Shown one piece after another: positions 14,181 through 23,027 of a stretch of 38,946 nt of DNA (positions are counted from its first letter, which is position 1; each line of letters opens with the position of its first letter). The stretch is taken from positions 1 to 38,946 of the forward strand of contig DATNIB010000026.1 of NCBI GenBank assembly GCA_035604685.1. Reading direction: 5' to 3'. The stretch comes from DATNIB01 sp035604685. Its GTDB lineage: Bacteria; Actinomycetota; Acidimicrobiia; Acidimicrobiales; RAAP-2. The position numbers were made by a program, and so were the translations under genes. The notes below the pieces were generated by a model. The model was not told where the DNA came from and did no database searches. It was given only the letters and a program-made list of their open reading frames with translations.

Positions 14181-15758
14181 TCAATGTGCCACCACTTCGA
14201 GTTCGTCGGGGGCTCCATCTGCAGCGCTGTAGCTCGGAACAAAGTCGGCCTGGCGTACGAGGGCATAGGCGCAGAACGAGCCGACCGCCGCCACCGCCAT
14301 CCCGATGATCATGAGGTGGTCGAGTGTGCTGGCGAAGCCCACCCGGTAGGCGCTCAGCAGGGCTGCACGGGCCGGCTCCGACGGGATCGTGACGGCCACC
14401 TCGCGCACCCCGCCACCGGCCAGGGCCCCGTTCAAGGCGGCACCGCCGTGGGCCAGCACCTCTTGCCCGACACGACTGGCACCGAGAGCGGCGTGGGTCT
14501 TGTGCTGGATCTGGCTCTGGAACACGGCCCCTAATCCAGCGATGCCGGTCGCTATGCCCACCTGGCGGAAGGTGCTGTTAGCCCCCGAGGCCATGCCGCT
14601 GCGCTGGGGCGGCACGACGCTGATGGCAGCCGATGCCAACACCGGGTTGACCATCCCGATCCCAATCCCCGCGACGATGAATCCGGGTAAGAGCGCCGTC
14701 CAGCCCGAGGCGGTGTGGATGGTGGACATGAGTAGGCAGCCCACGGCGACCAGCAAGAGCCCGGTGCCGAGCAGGTAGCGGGACTTCACGCGGACGGTCA
14801 GTCTGCCGGCGATGGGGGCCACCAAAAAAGTGAGCATCGTGATCGGGAGAAAGCGGATCCCGGCCGCGAGCGGCCCGTAACCGAGGTCGTCTTGGATGAA
14901 GAGCGTCATGTACAAGAACATGGCGAAGATCGATGCCGACAGGGCAAAGGCCACCACGGAGACGCCGACCACGGCCGGTCTCCGGAAAAGGGCGAGGTCC
15001 AGCATCGATTCGGACTGAAGTCGCTCGGCCACGACGAAAACCATGAGCAGGACGGCCGAACCGATGAGCAGGCTCACGATCGGCGCGCTGGCCCAGCCTT
15101 CGTCGTTTCCCCGCACCAGCGCGAAGACCAGCATGAAGAGTGCTGCTGAGAAGCTGACGAAACCGATCCAGTCGATTCGCCGCTTATTTTCGTCTTTCGA
15201 TTCCTGTATCCGGGTGAGCGTCACCACAATGGCCACGAAGCCAATTGGCACGTTGACGATGAAGATCCATCGCCAGCCGAGACCGCTCGTGATCGCTCCG
15301 CCGATGAGTGGTCCCACGGCCACTGCTCCGCCCACCACCGCGCCGTAAATGCCGAACGCAGTACCTCGCTCCTTGCCCGAGAACGCCGAGGCGATGAGTG
15401 CCAGCGCTGTGGCGAACATGATGGCGCCCCCGACTCCTTGGACGCCGCGGGCCAGATTCAGTTCGAGCGATGACCGGGCAAGCCCGCAGAGGAGCGACGA
15501 CACCGAGAACACACCCAACCCCGTGGCAAACACCACGCGGCGGCCGTACATGTCTCCCACGACCCCCGCGGTGAGGAGGAAGGCGGCCAAGGTCAACGCG
15601 TAGGCGTCGACCACCCACTGCAGATCGCTGAAGCTCGAATGCAGGGAGCGCTGGATGGCGGGAAGGGCGACGTTCACCACGGTGACGTCGACGAGAAGCA
15701 TGAGGGTGGCCGTGCATACGGCGATGAGAGTCCACCACTTGCGATCGAGCATTGGCAT
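14181..15758 (-). CDS. DHA2-family (EmrB/QacA-type) MFS multidrug exporter
   Basis: 525 residues with 14 predicted membrane helices, the length and number expected of the DHA2 branch. Motifs include DVTVVNVALPAIQ in helix 1, GVVGDMYGRRVVF (motif A, GxxxDxxGRR) after helix 2, LARGVQGVGGAIM in helix 4 and GPLIGGAITSGLGWRWIFIVNVPIG in helix 5 (motif C and the DHA2 signature). Such pumps expel drugs or toxic metabolites using the proton gradient. ATG 15758 follows AGGG and a TAACCT box at 15771-15776; a TTG one codon earlier is possible. Codon use is less GC-rich than in the metabolic genes around it. No regulator gene is adjacent. Confidence 0.93.
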   Translation of the reverse strand: MPMLDRKWWTLIAVCTATLMLLVDVTVVNVALPAIQRSLHSSFSDLQWVVDAYALTLAAFLLTAGVVGDMYGRRVVFATGLGVFSVSSLLCGLARSSLELNLARGVQGVGGAIMFATALALIASAFSGKERGTAFGIYGAVVGGAVAVGPLIGGAITSGLGWRWIFIVNVPIGFVAIVVTLTRIQESKDENKRRIDWIGFVSFSAALFMLVFALVRGNDEGWASAPIVSLLIGSAVLLMVFVVAERLQSESMLDLALFRRPAVVGVSVVAFALSASIFAMFLYMTLFIQDDLGYGPLAAGIRFLPITMLTFLVAPIAGRLTVRVKSRYLLGTGLLLVAVGCLLMSTIHTASGWTALLPGFIVAGIGIGMVNPVLASAAISVVPPQRSGMASGANSTFRQVGIATGIAGLGAVFQSQIQHKTHAALGASRVGQEVLAHGGAALNGALAGGGVREVAVTIPSEPARAALLSAYRVGFASTLDHLMIIGMAVAAVGSFCAYALVRQADFVPSYSAADGAPDELEVVAH

Positions 15759-15770
15759 CAAAGAGCCCTT

Positions 15771-15776
15771 AGGTTA
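15771..15776 (-). promoter_or_regulatory. -10 box TAACCT for the MFS exporter
   Basis: TAACCT on the minus strand ends 12 bases before ATG 15758, which would leave an mRNA leader of only about five bases. Confidence 0.4.
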
Positions 15777-15942
15777 CGATCCGAGTTGGAGTGTATTCAT
15801 TCTCTCGGGCGTCAAGGAGCTCCGAGGTGGTCTCACATGGCGCGGGCATTCTGAGCCCGCAGCCGAAGTGGTCTCGGGGGCCGACGCGAGCGCCGCGTCC
15901 TGACGCCCGGCCGGAGGGGAGGGCGGCCGGGCCCTGCGGCAC

Positions 15943-15948
15943 TACCCT
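15943..15948 (+). promoter_or_regulatory. -10 box TACCCT for the aminotransferase-epimerase operon
   Basis: TACCCT matches TANNNT. Initiation about seven bases downstream would give a leader of roughly 28 bases containing GGAAGGAGG at 15967-15975, just before GTG 15983. Confidence 0.4.
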
Positions 15949-15982
15949 GATCGGATGCAGCCGGCCGGAAGGAGGGCCAGCG

Positions 15983-17410
15983 GTGCCCTTTGACGTGGCG
16001 AAGGTCCTGCGGGAGCGACACGGGGAGAACTTCTCGCTCCACCGCGAGTTCATGAATCCCCAGATGGTCCGCGTCCTGCGCACGCTCGGGTTCGACCGCT
16101 ACTACGTCCGCGGGGAGGGCTGCTACCTCTACGACGACCGGGGCGAGCGCTACCTCGACCTCCTGGCCGGCTTCGGCGTCTACGCCCTCGGGCGCAGCCA
16201 CCCCGCCATCAAGCAGGCGCTGCACCAGGCGCTCGACCTCGACCTGCCCAACATGGTCCAGATGGACTGCGCGCTGCTCCCAGGCCTCCTGGCCGAGCAG
16301 CTGGTCGCCCGGGCTCACGACGGCATCGGCCGGGCGTTCCTCTGCAACTCGGGCACCGAGGCCGTCGAGGCGGCCATCAAGTTCGCCCGGTACGCGACCA
16401 AGCGTTCGAAGATCGTCTACTGCGACCACGCCTTCCACGGTCTCAGCACCGGAGCGCTCTCGCTCAACGGCGGCACGGAGTTCCGGGCCGGCTTCGGGCC
16501 GCTGCTCCCCGGGACCATCGAGGTGCCCTTCGGCGACATCGAGGCCCTGCGGCGTGCCCTCCGGAGCGGGGACGTGGCCGCCTTCGTCGTCGAGCCCATC
16601 CAGGGCAAGGGCGTGAATGTCGCCCCCGACGCCTACTGGCACGAGGCCGCCGACCTCTGCCGGCGCTACAAGACGCTCCTCGTGACCGACGAGGTGCAGA
16701 CGGGCATGGGTCGGACCGGCCGCTTCTTCGCCCACGAGCACTGGGGCCTGCGACCGGACATCATCACGGTGTCCAAGGCGCTGTCGGGGGGGTACATCCC
16801 GGTCGGCGCCATGCTCTGCTCCGACGACGTCTTCTTGAAGGTCTTCAGCTCGATGGATCGCGCGATGGTGCACTCGAGCACCTTCGGCCGGAACCAGCTG
16901 GCGATGGTGGCGGGCCTGGCCACCCTCCAGGCGTTCGACGACGAGGACATCGTGGACCGTGCCCGACGCACCGGTGAGTCCTTCGAGAAGAAGCTGCAGC
17001 CGCTCCTCGAGCGCTACGAGCTCCTCCACGAGGTCCGAGGCAAGGGCCTCATGATCGGCCTCGTGTTCGGGCCACCGACCTCCCGGGCGCTCCGGATGCG
17101 TTGGTTCGCCATGGAGCGCATGCGAAGCGCCCTGTTCTCCCAGGCGATCGTCGTGCCCTTGTTCCACCGCCACCGGATCCTCACCCAGGTGGCGGCCGAC
17201 AACATGAATGTGATCAAGCTCCTGCCCCCGCTCATCGCCGGCGATCAGGAGGTGGACTACTTCGTCGACGCCCTCGACGACGTCCTACGCGACGCCCAAC
17301 GGGGCTCGGGTCTCATGGTGGAGGTCGCCAAGACGTTCGCCCTCGGCTCGCTCCGCAGCAGCCGGGGGGCGACGGGGACGCCGGACGCAGGACCGCCACC
17401 GGCGGAGTGA
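15983..17410 (+). CDS. class III PLP-dependent aminotransferase
   Basis: 475 residues starting at GTG 15983, set by GGAAGGAGG about 8 bases upstream. It has the class III aminotransferase plan: the small-domain GEGCYLYDDRGERYLDLLAGFG, the phosphate-binding CNSGTEAVEAAIK (121-133), the cofactor aspartate in LLVTDEVQTGMGRTG (D236) and the Schiff-base lysine in VSKALSGGYIPVGA (K265). The family moves amino groups between omega-amino donors and 2-oxo acids. Its stop overlaps the start of an HpnA-like epimerase by four bases, so both are probably made in fixed ratio. In hopanoid producers a class III aminotransferase (HpnO) forms aminobacteriohopanetriol; that role is possible here but unproven. 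A polar tail of about 30 residues follows the fold. Confidence 0.92.
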   Translation: MPFDVAKVLRERHGENFSLHREFMNPQMVRVLRTLGFDRYYVRGEGCYLYDDRGERYLDLLAGFGVYALGRSHPAIKQALHQALDLDLPNMVQMDCALLPGLLAEQLVARAHDGIGRAFLCNSGTEAVEAAIKFARYATKRSKIVYCDHAFHGLSTGALSLNGGTEFRAGFGPLLPGTIEVPFGDIEALRRALRSGDVAAFVVEPIQGKGVNVAPDAYWHEAADLCRRYKTLLVTDEVQTGMGRTGRFFAHEHWGLRPDIITVSKALSGGYIPVGAMLCSDDVFLKVFSSMDRAMVHSSTFGRNQLAMVAGLATLQAFDDEDIVDRARRTGESFEKKLQPLLERYELLHEVRGKGLMIGLVFGPPTSRALRMRWFAMERMRSALFSQAIVVPLFHRHRILTQVAADNMNVIKLLPPLIAGDQEVDYFVDALDDVLRDAQRGSGLMVEVAKTFALGSLRSSRGATGTPDAGPPPAE

Positions 17411-18459
17411 GACTGAAGCGGGGCGACCGGGTCCTGGTCACCGGCGCCGCGGGGTTCATCGGATCGGCCATCACGCGGGCGCTCCTGGATCGCCACGCCG
17501 CGGTGGTGGCCCTCGTCGAACCGGGCAGCGACGACGCCAGCCTCGACGGGCTCGACGTCGAGCGCCGCGAGGGGGACATCCGCAGCTCGCGCGACGTCGC
17601 GGCGGCGGCCGACGGCACCCGCTGCATTCTGCACACCGCCGCGCTCTTCGCGTTCTGGTCGAGGGACCCCGACGCCTTCTACGACGTGAACGTCCTCGGG
17701 ACGCGCAACGTCATCGCCGCCGGACTGGCGGCGGGCTGCGAACGGATCGTCTACACGAGCACCGTGGCCACCATCGGCCTCGAGGGCACGGCGGCCGGAC
17801 GACCGGCCGACGAGAGCGTCCATGCGCGCTTCGAAGACCTGCACGGCCACTACAAGCAGACCAAGTACGTGGCCGAGCACGAGGTGCTCCGGGCCGCCGC
17901 GCAGGGGGCGCCCGTCACCCTCGTGCATCCGACGTTCCCGCTCGGCCCCCGGGACCGGCGGCCCACGCCGACCGGCAAGGTGGTCCTCGACTTCTTGAAT
18001 GGGCGGATGCCCGGCTATGTCGACACCGCCATGAACGTCGAGCACGTCGACGACCTGGCCAACGGGCACCTGCTGGCGCTCGAGCGGGGCGTGATCGGCC
18101 GCAGCTACATCCTGGGCGGGGAGAACGTGACCATGCAGCGTCTGCTCGGCCAGCTGGCCGACTGCACGGGTCTGCCACGGGTCGACCGGCACTTCCCGCG
18201 GCGGCTCGGACTGGTGGCCGGCGTCGTCTCCCACCTGCTCGAGGCGCGCCTCTTGGGTCGGGAGCCCCACGTCCCGCTCGAGGCCGCGCAGATGTCGATG
18301 ACGAAGATGATCTTCGACGACTCCCGGGCCCGCCGAGAGCTCGGCTACAGCAGCCGGCCGACGAGCGAGGCGATCGAGAGCTCGGCCCGCTGGTTCGCGG
18401 ACAACGGCTATGTGCGGCCCGAGCGCCTGGCCCGGATCACCTGGCCCCAGTCGGCCTGA
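17407..18459 (+). CDS. hpnA: NAD-dependent epimerase/dehydratase, HpnA-like
   Basis: 350 residues, an extended short-chain dehydrogenase. It has the Rossmann motif VTGAAGFIGS (GxxGxxG, residues 13-19), the catalytic serine region YTSTVATIG (S118) and the YxxxK pair in HYKQTK (Y149, K153). The stretch HPTFPLGPRDRRPTPTGK followed by LNGRMPGYVDTAMNVEHVDDLANGHLLALERG and YILGGENVTMQ is the pattern I recognise from the hopanoid-associated sugar epimerase HpnA and its dihydroflavonol-reductase-like relatives. HpnA's biochemical role is not settled. GTG 17407 overlaps the aminotransferase stop as GTGA. Its stop lies one base from that of the convergent hydrolase. No squalene-hopene cyclase gene is in the window. 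Confidence 0.8.
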   Translation: MRLKRGDRVLVTGAAGFIGSAITRALLDRHAAVVALVEPGSDDASLDGLDVERREGDIRSSRDVAAAADGTRCILHTAALFAFWSRDPDAFYDVNVLGTRNVIAAGLAAGCERIVYTSTVATIGLEGTAAGRPADESVHARFEDLHGHYKQTKYVAEHEVLRAAAQGAPVTLVHPTFPLGPRDRRPTPTGKVVLDFLNGRMPGYVDTAMNVEHVDDLANGHLLALERGVIGRSYILGGENVTMQRLLGQLADCTGLPRVDRHFPRRLGLVAGVVSHLLEARLLGREPHVPLEAAQMSMTKMIFDDSRARRELGYSSRPTSEAIESSARWFADNGYVRPERLARITWPQSA

Positions 18460-18460
18460 G

Positions 18461-19279
18461 TCAGCCCGGCGGAGGCAGGAAGTCGAGCAGGAGCGCGTTC
18501 AGGCGATCGGGCGCCTCGAGCTGCATCCAGTGCCCGGCCCCCTCCAGGCGCTCGTAGCGCCAGCTGCCCGACACGTGCGCCGCCGAGCCGACCATCTGCT
18601 GCTCCAACAAGGCGAAGTCCCCCGTGCTCCAGACGCCCATGGTCGGTGCGGCCACCGGGGGGAGCTCGAGTGGCGGTTCGATCCACGACGCCGGCGCCGC
18701 GTTGGCCCGGTACCAATGGAGGCCCGTCGTGAGCGACCCGTCGCGCTCGAGGTCGGCGATCACGTCGTCCACGCCGGGGTACTGGCTCCAGGCCCGGAAG
18801 TTGGCCCAGCCGTTGGCGGTGAGCCAGGTCTCGGCGATCCCCTCGAACTGGAAGAGCAGCATGTACCACGAGCGGGTCTGCTGCGCGAGGCCGGCCGCGC
18901 GAAACGCGCTCGGGTGCCCGACCGACAGGACCGCCAGATGGTCGACCCGTTCGGGCGCGAACGTCGCGACCAGCCAGGCCACCGGCGAGCCCCAGTCGTG
19001 GCCGACCACGTGCGCCCGCTCGATCCCCAGGTGATCGAGGACGGCGACCACGTCGGCGCTGATCTGGAGGAGCCCGTAGGCGTCGACCTCGGGCGGTTTG
19101 TCGGAGCGGCCGTAGCCGCGCTGGTCCGGGACGATGACCTGGAAGCCGGCCTCGACCAGGGCCGGTACCTGATGGCGCCACAGCCGCCCCGAATCGGGGA
19201 ACCCGTGGAGCAGCACCACCGGGGGGCCCTCGCCGGCGACGTCGACCTCGATTCCCACCCCGCTGCTGTCCACGCGCAC
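18461..19279 (-). CDS. alpha/beta hydrolase, epoxide-hydrolase-like
   Basis: 272 residues. GTG 19279 follows GGGGAGGGG, which sets the start well inside a longer frame. The fold is clear: oxyanion motif HGFPDS (25-30), DQRGYGRSDKP, nucleophile elbow GHDWGS with aspartate at D95 (an aspartate nucleophile is typical of epoxide hydrolases and haloalkane dehalogenases) and the catalytic histidine in GAGHWMQLEAPD. The lid contains LHWYRAN, the position of the substrate-binding tyrosine in epoxide hydrolases. It probably opens an epoxide to a diol; the physiological substrate is unknown. It is a single gene, convergent with the epimerase and divergent from the Ada-AlkA gene. Confidence 0.9.
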   Translation of the reverse strand: MRVDSSGVGIEVDVAGEGPPVVLLHGFPDSGRLWRHQVPALVEAGFQVIVPDQRGYGRSDKPPEVDAYGLLQISADVVAVLDHLGIERAHVVGHDWGSPVAWLVATFAPERVDHLAVLSVGHPSAFRAAGLAQQTRSWYMLLFQFEGIAETWLTANGWANFRAWSQYPGVDDVIADLERDGSLTTGLHWYRANAAPASWIEPPLELPPVAAPTMGVWSTGDFALLEQQMVGSAAHVSGSWRYERLEGAGHWMQLEAPDRLNALLLDFLPPPG

Positions 19280-19367
19280 GGCGTCCCCTCCCCGTCTGTC
19301 TGGTCGTGACCGTAGCAAGACGGTGATGTCCGAAACCCGCCAGACGGCCGGCGGCCGAAGTGCGATC

Positions 19368-20834
19368 ATGGGGCCCGTGGAGGACTTCGACTTCTGCTAC
19401 CGGGCCGCGCAGGCCAAGGACCCGCGCTTCGACGGGTGGTTCTTCACGGCGGTGACCTCGACCGGCATCTACTGCCGGCCCAGCTGTCCGGCGATGACGC
19501 CGAAGCGGGCCAACGTCCGGTTCTACCCGACGGCGGCGGCCGCCCAGGCCGCCGGGTTCCGCGCCTGCATGCGCTGCCGCCCCGATGCCAGCCCCGGCTC
19601 GCCCGAGTGGAATCAGCGGGCCGACGCGGTGGCGCGCGCCATGCGCCTGATCGCGGACGGCGTCGTCGACCGCGAGGGGGTGCACGGCCTCGCCCGGCGG
19701 CTCGACTACAGCGAACGCCAGCTCCAACGGGTGCTGGTGGCCGAGGTGGGAACCGGCGCGCTGGCCCTGGCGCGCGCCCAGCGGGCACAGACCGCGCGCA
19801 TCCTCATCGAGACGACCGACCTGTCCATGGCCCACGTTGCGTTCGCCGGCGGGTTCGCCAGCGTGCGCCAGTTCAACGACACGGTGCGCGCGGTCTTCGC
19901 CAAGACGCCGAGCGCCCTGCGGGCCGGCAGCCGCCACCGGGTCGCGTCGGGCTCGGGGGCGATCAGTCTCCTGTTGGCGCACCGCAAGCCGTACGCCGCC
20001 GATGCGATGTTCGGGTTCCTGGCCGCTCGCACCGTCCCCAGCCTGGAGGCGTTCGTCGATGGGGCCTACCGGCGAAGCCTGCGGCTGCCCCACGGCGAGG
20101 CGGTGGTCGAGCTCTCCCCCGAGGAGGGCGGCATCCGGGCCGTGCTGTCGCTCGAGGACCTGCGAGACCTGTCGACGGCCGTCAGCCGCTGCCGGCGGTT
20201 GCTGGACCTCGACGCCGATCCCGAGGCGGTCGACCACGCCCTGTCGAGCGACCCCATGCTCGGGTCCCTGGTGCGGGCCGGGCCCGGGCGGCGGGTTCCG
20301 GGCGCCGTCGACGGGTTCGAGGTCGCGGTGCGGGTGATCATCGGCCAGCAGGTGTCCGTGGCCGGTGCGCGCACCGTGGCGCGGCGGCTGATCGCGCACG
20401 CCGGCCGCCCCCTCGCCACCGCGCGCCCACCGGTCACGCACACCTTCCCCGGCCCCGAGGAGATCCTGGCGGCGGACCCGGCGGCCTTCGCCATGCCCGC
20501 GGCCCGCCGACGCGCCATCCTGGCCCTCGCCACCGCGGTCGCCGCGGGCGACCTGCGCATCGACCCCGGCGTCGATCCCGTCGAGCTCGAGGCCCGCCTC
20601 GTCGCCCTCCCCGGCATCGGACCGTGGACCAGCGCCTGCGTGGTCATGCGCGCCCTCGGGAACCCCGACGCCTTCTTGCCGACCGACCTCGGGGTCCGCC
20701 ACGCGCTGACGCGTCTCGGGCATCCCGACGACACCGCCAGCATCGTCGCCACCGCGGAACGCTGGCGACCCTGGCGGGCCTACGCCACCGCCCACCTGTG
20801 GAGCACCCTCGAGAAAGGAACCGTCGCCGCATGA
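19368..20834 (+). CDS. alkA: Ada-like regulator fused to AlkA DNA-3-methyladenine glycosylase
   Basis: About 488 residues in three parts. Residues 5-75 are the Ada zinc/methyl-acceptor domain with cysteines C36, C40, C67 and C70 (IYCRPSCPA, ACMRCRP). Residues 85-185 are an AraC-type helix-turn-helix (LARRLDYSERQLQRVL, VAFAGGFASVRQFNDTVR). The rest is AlkA, with the helix-hairpin-helix LPGIGPWTSACVV and the catalytic aspartate in FLPTDLG. The protein should sense methyl phosphotriesters, switch on its own operon and excise alkylated purines. Starts at 19323/19326, 19368 or GTG 19377 are possible; most relatives begin close to residue 5 here. It overlaps ogt by four bases. Confidence 0.93.
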   Translation: MGPVEDFDFCYRAAQAKDPRFDGWFFTAVTSTGIYCRPSCPAMTPKRANVRFYPTAAAAQAAGFRACMRCRPDASPGSPEWNQRADAVARAMRLIADGVVDREGVHGLARRLDYSERQLQRVLVAEVGTGALALARAQRAQTARILIETTDLSMAHVAFAGGFASVRQFNDTVRAVFAKTPSALRAGSRHRVASGSGAISLLLAHRKPYAADAMFGFLAARTVPSLEAFVDGAYRRSLRLPHGEAVVELSPEEGGIRAVLSLEDLRDLSTAVSRCRRLLDLDADPEAVDHALSSDPMLGSLVRAGPGRRVPGAVDGFEVAVRVIIGQQVSVAGARTVARRLIAHAGRPLATARPPVTHTFPGPEEILAADPAAFAMPAARRRAILALATAVAAGDLRIDPGVDPVELEARLVALPGIGPWTSACVVMRALGNPDAFLPTDLGVRHALTRLGHPDDTASIVATAERWRPWRAYATAHLWSTLEKGTVAA

Positions 20835-21355
20835 CGACCACCACGCTCACCGACCGCACCAGCCACGAACTCGCACTGGAGAGCCCCATCGGCCGCCTGG
20901 TGCTGCGCGGGGACGATCACCGGCTGGTCCAGGTCTTCCTCCCGACGCAACTGCCTCGACCCCGACGTTCGAGGGGCGCGGTGCCGGCGCCGCTCGCCCG
21001 GGCCGCCCGCCAGCTCGAGGAGTACTTCGCCGGCACTCGGCGGGCCTTCACGCTCGACTTCGAGCTCGAGGGCACCGACTTCCAGCGCCGGGTGTGGATG
21101 GCGCTGGCCGACATCCCCTATGCCGAGACGGTCAGCTACGGCGAGCTCGCCCGGGCGGTCGGACACCCCAACGCCTACCGGGCCGTCGGCAGCGCCAACG
21201 GGGCCAACCCCCTGCCGGTGATCCTCCCCTGCCACCGGGTGATTGCCGGCGACGGAACCCTCGGTGGCTACGGCGGCGGCCTCTCCACCAAACAGGCGCT
21301 GCTCGACCTCGAGCGCGGCGTGGCCGCGGGAAGAATCGGCACGCGCCGGCGATAG
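20831..21355 (+). CDS. ogt: methylated-DNA-[protein]-cysteine S-methyltransferase
   Basis: 174 residues. The C-terminal DNA-binding/transferase domain holds FQRRVWMALADIPYAETVSYGELA, the arginine-finger region NAYRAVGSANGANPLPVI and the active-site PCHRV with acceptor C134. It repairs O6-methylguanine by a one-time transfer of the methyl group to this cysteine. ATG 20831 lies inside the stop of the Ada-AlkA gene (ATGA), so the two repair proteins are translationally coupled and presumably induced together by alkylation damage. Confidence 0.97.
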   Translation: MTTTTLTDRTSHELALESPIGRLVLRGDDHRLVQVFLPTQLPRPRRSRGAVPAPLARAARQLEEYFAGTRRAFTLDFELEGTDFQRRVWMALADIPYAETVSYGELARAVGHPNAYRAVGSANGANPLPVILPCHRVIAGDGTLGGYGGGLSTKQALLDLERGVAAGRIGTRRR

Positions 21356-21358
21356 GGT
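21353..21358 (+). promoter_or_regulatory. -10 box TAGGGT overlapping the ogt stop
   Basis: TAGGGT includes the ogt stop codon TAG and ends six bases before GTG 21365. This suggests that the next gene has its own leaderless transcript. Confidence 0.4.
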
Positions 21359-21364
21359 CTTCCC

Positions 21365-21937
21365 GTGGGCGACGTGACGGTGGTCATCGACGCAGCGGTC
21401 GTGGCCTGGATCCTCTACCGACAGCGCGCCATCCGTCGGGTGCCGCTCCGTTTCGGCCCGCAGCTGCCGGTGCTCATCGCCGTCTTCGGCGTCATCCAGT
21501 TCATCGACTACACCGACACCCACCGGGTCAGCTTCGGCGTGCTGGGGACGGTGCTGGCGAGCGTGGCGGTGGGGGCCGGGCTCATGGGTGTGCTTCGGGG
21601 CTACACCGTGCGGCTGTGGGGCGGGCCCGGCGGCCGGGTGCTGCGGCAGGGCACGTGGCTGACCATGGCCCTCTGGCTCGTGTCGATCGCCGTCCACTAC
21701 GGCGCCTTCGGCCTCGTGCACGCACTGCACGGACCGACGGGGGTCGCGTCGGCCAGCCTCCTCCTCTACCTGGCGGTCAGCGTCGGCGTGCAGAACAACA
21801 TCGTCCGCCAGCGCGCCCGACGCTTGGTCCAGCTCGGGGGGCCGATCGACGTCTCCTCCGAGCCCATCGGCGCCGCGTCCTGGCGCCACCCCGAGGAGCC
21901 CCCCCAGGACGGCCCGAGGCGCCGCCGGCGCGATTGA
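21365..21937 (+). CDS. multi-span membrane protein, possibly DUF1453/CcdC-like
   Basis: 190 residues with about five membrane helices (beginning VTVVIDAAVVAWILY, then PVLIAVFGVIQFI, VLASVAVGAGLMGVL, WLTMALWLVSIAVHYG and ASASLLLYLAVSVGV). The fourth and fifth are joined by a loop around GAFGLVHALHG, and the last roughly 40 residues are a polar, arginine-rich cytosolic tail. The arrangement, including RGYTVRLWGGPGGRVLRQG, resembles DUF1453/CcdC-type proteins, which have no firm function. GTG 21365 follows a TAGGGT box. Although only nine bases separate it from ogt, a role in DNA repair is not implied. Confidence 0.7.
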   Translation: MGDVTVVIDAAVVAWILYRQRAIRRVPLRFGPQLPVLIAVFGVIQFIDYTDTHRVSFGVLGTVLASVAVGAGLMGVLRGYTVRLWGGPGGRVLRQGTWLTMALWLVSIAVHYGAFGLVHALHGPTGVASASLLLYLAVSVGVQNNIVRQRARRLVQLGGPIDVSSEPIGAASWRHPEEPPQDGPRRRRRD

Positions 21938-22017
21938 TTCTCAGGGGTCGGCGAGCGCCCCAACCGTTGGAGCGTCGACACCATGGTCTGTCGGTCGGCG
22001 TCGTGGGCGCCCAAGGG

Positions 22018-22023
22018 TAGGGT
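22018..22023 (+). promoter_or_regulatory. -10 box TAGGGT for the ABC transporter operon
   Basis: TAGGGT ends eight bases before ATG 22032 with no Shine-Dalgarno sequence in between. Confidence 0.5.
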
Positions 22024-22031
22024 CCCCCGTC

Positions 22032-23027
22032 ATGAGAGCGGGGGGTGCGGCGCCGGGCATCGAGGTCGCGGGACTGAGCAAGCGGTTCGGCGCGGTCCGC
22101 GCCATCACGGATCTCGAATTCCGCGTCGAGCCCGGACGGATCACCGGGTTCTTGGGACCCAACGGGGCGGGCAAGACGACGACGCTCCGGATCCTGCTCG
22201 GCCTGGTCGACGCCACCGCCGGGCGGGCCACCATCGGCGGGCGCCGGTACCGCCAGATCCCCCGACCCCTCCACGAGGTCGGGGCACTCTTGGAGTCGAC
22301 GAGCTTCCACCCGGCCCGCCGCGCCCGGGACCACCTGCGCGTCGTGGCCAGGGCCGGCCGCATCGACCGCTCCCGGGTCGGCGCCGTCCTCGAGCTGGTG
22401 GGCCTGCGCGAGGTGGCGAAGCGCCGCGTGGGCGGGTTCTCCATGGGCATGCGCCAGCGGCTCGGGTTGGCCACCGCGCTCTTGGGGGACCCCGGAGTGC
22501 TCGTCCTCGACGAACCAGCCAACGGGCTCGACCCCCAAGGGATGGCGTGGCTCCGCGAGCTGCTCCGGTATTTCGCCAATGAGGGGCGGACGGTGCTCGT
22601 GTCCTCCCACCTGCTGGCCGAGATGTCCCAGACCATCGACGACGTGGTGATCATCTCCGAAGGCCGGCTGCGGGCGACCGGACCGCTGTCGACCCTCACC
22701 GGTCAGGTGCGCTCGTCGGTGCGAGTGCGGACCCCCGACGCGGAGCGACTGGTCGATCTGCTCCGCCCGCGGTTCGGAGCGATCCGGCGGTTGGCCAGCG
22801 ACCTGATCAGCGTCGAAGGCGCGTCACCCGAGCAGATCGGCCCACTGCTGGCCGAGCACCGGATCGTCATCTACGAGCTCGTCTCTCAGCAGACCGACCT
22901 CGAGTCCGTCTTCCTGTCGATCACGGGGTCGGCCCCCGGCGCGCCCGGCACCGACGCCGCTCGCGGGCAGGGAGCGCAGGCGCCGCCGGTGCCGGCGACC
23001 GGGTGGACCGAGAGCCCGCCGTCGTGA
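22032..23027 (+). CDS. ABC transporter ATP-binding protein
   Basis: 331 residues. The nucleotide-binding domain has Walker A GPNGAGKTT (42-50), the signature FSMGMRQRLG (the usual LSGGQ is degenerate, as is common in this exporter branch), Walker B VLVLDEPANGLD and the switch histidine in VSSHLL. The C-terminal roughly 100 residues form the regulatory extension seen in DrrA/CcmA-type drug and lantibiotic exporters, followed by a Pro/Ala-rich tail. It energises the permease encoded next. ATG 22032 follows a TAGGGT box. The exported substrate cannot be inferred from these two genes alone. Confidence 0.95.
   Translation: MRAGGAAPGIEVAGLSKRFGAVRAITDLEFRVEPGRITGFLGPNGAGKTTTLRILLGLVDATAGRATIGGRRYRQIPRPLHEVGALLESTSFHPARRARDHLRVVARAGRIDRSRVGAVLELVGLREVAKRRVGGFSMGMRQRLGLATALLGDPGVLVLDEPANGLDPQGMAWLRELLRYFANEGRTVLVSSHLLAEMSQTIDDVVIISEGRLRATGPLSTLTGQVRSSVRVRTPDAERLVDLLRPRFGAIRRLASDLISVEGASPEQIGPLLAEHRIVIYELVSQQTDLESVFLSITGSAPGAPGTDAARGQGAQAPPVPATGWTESPPS

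Noticed and set aside
18408..20795. A 795-codon minus-strand frame opposite the hydrolase and alkA
   Set aside because: The opposite strands contain well-conserved enzymes; this frame shows only GC-driven Gly/Ala/Arg/His-rich text.
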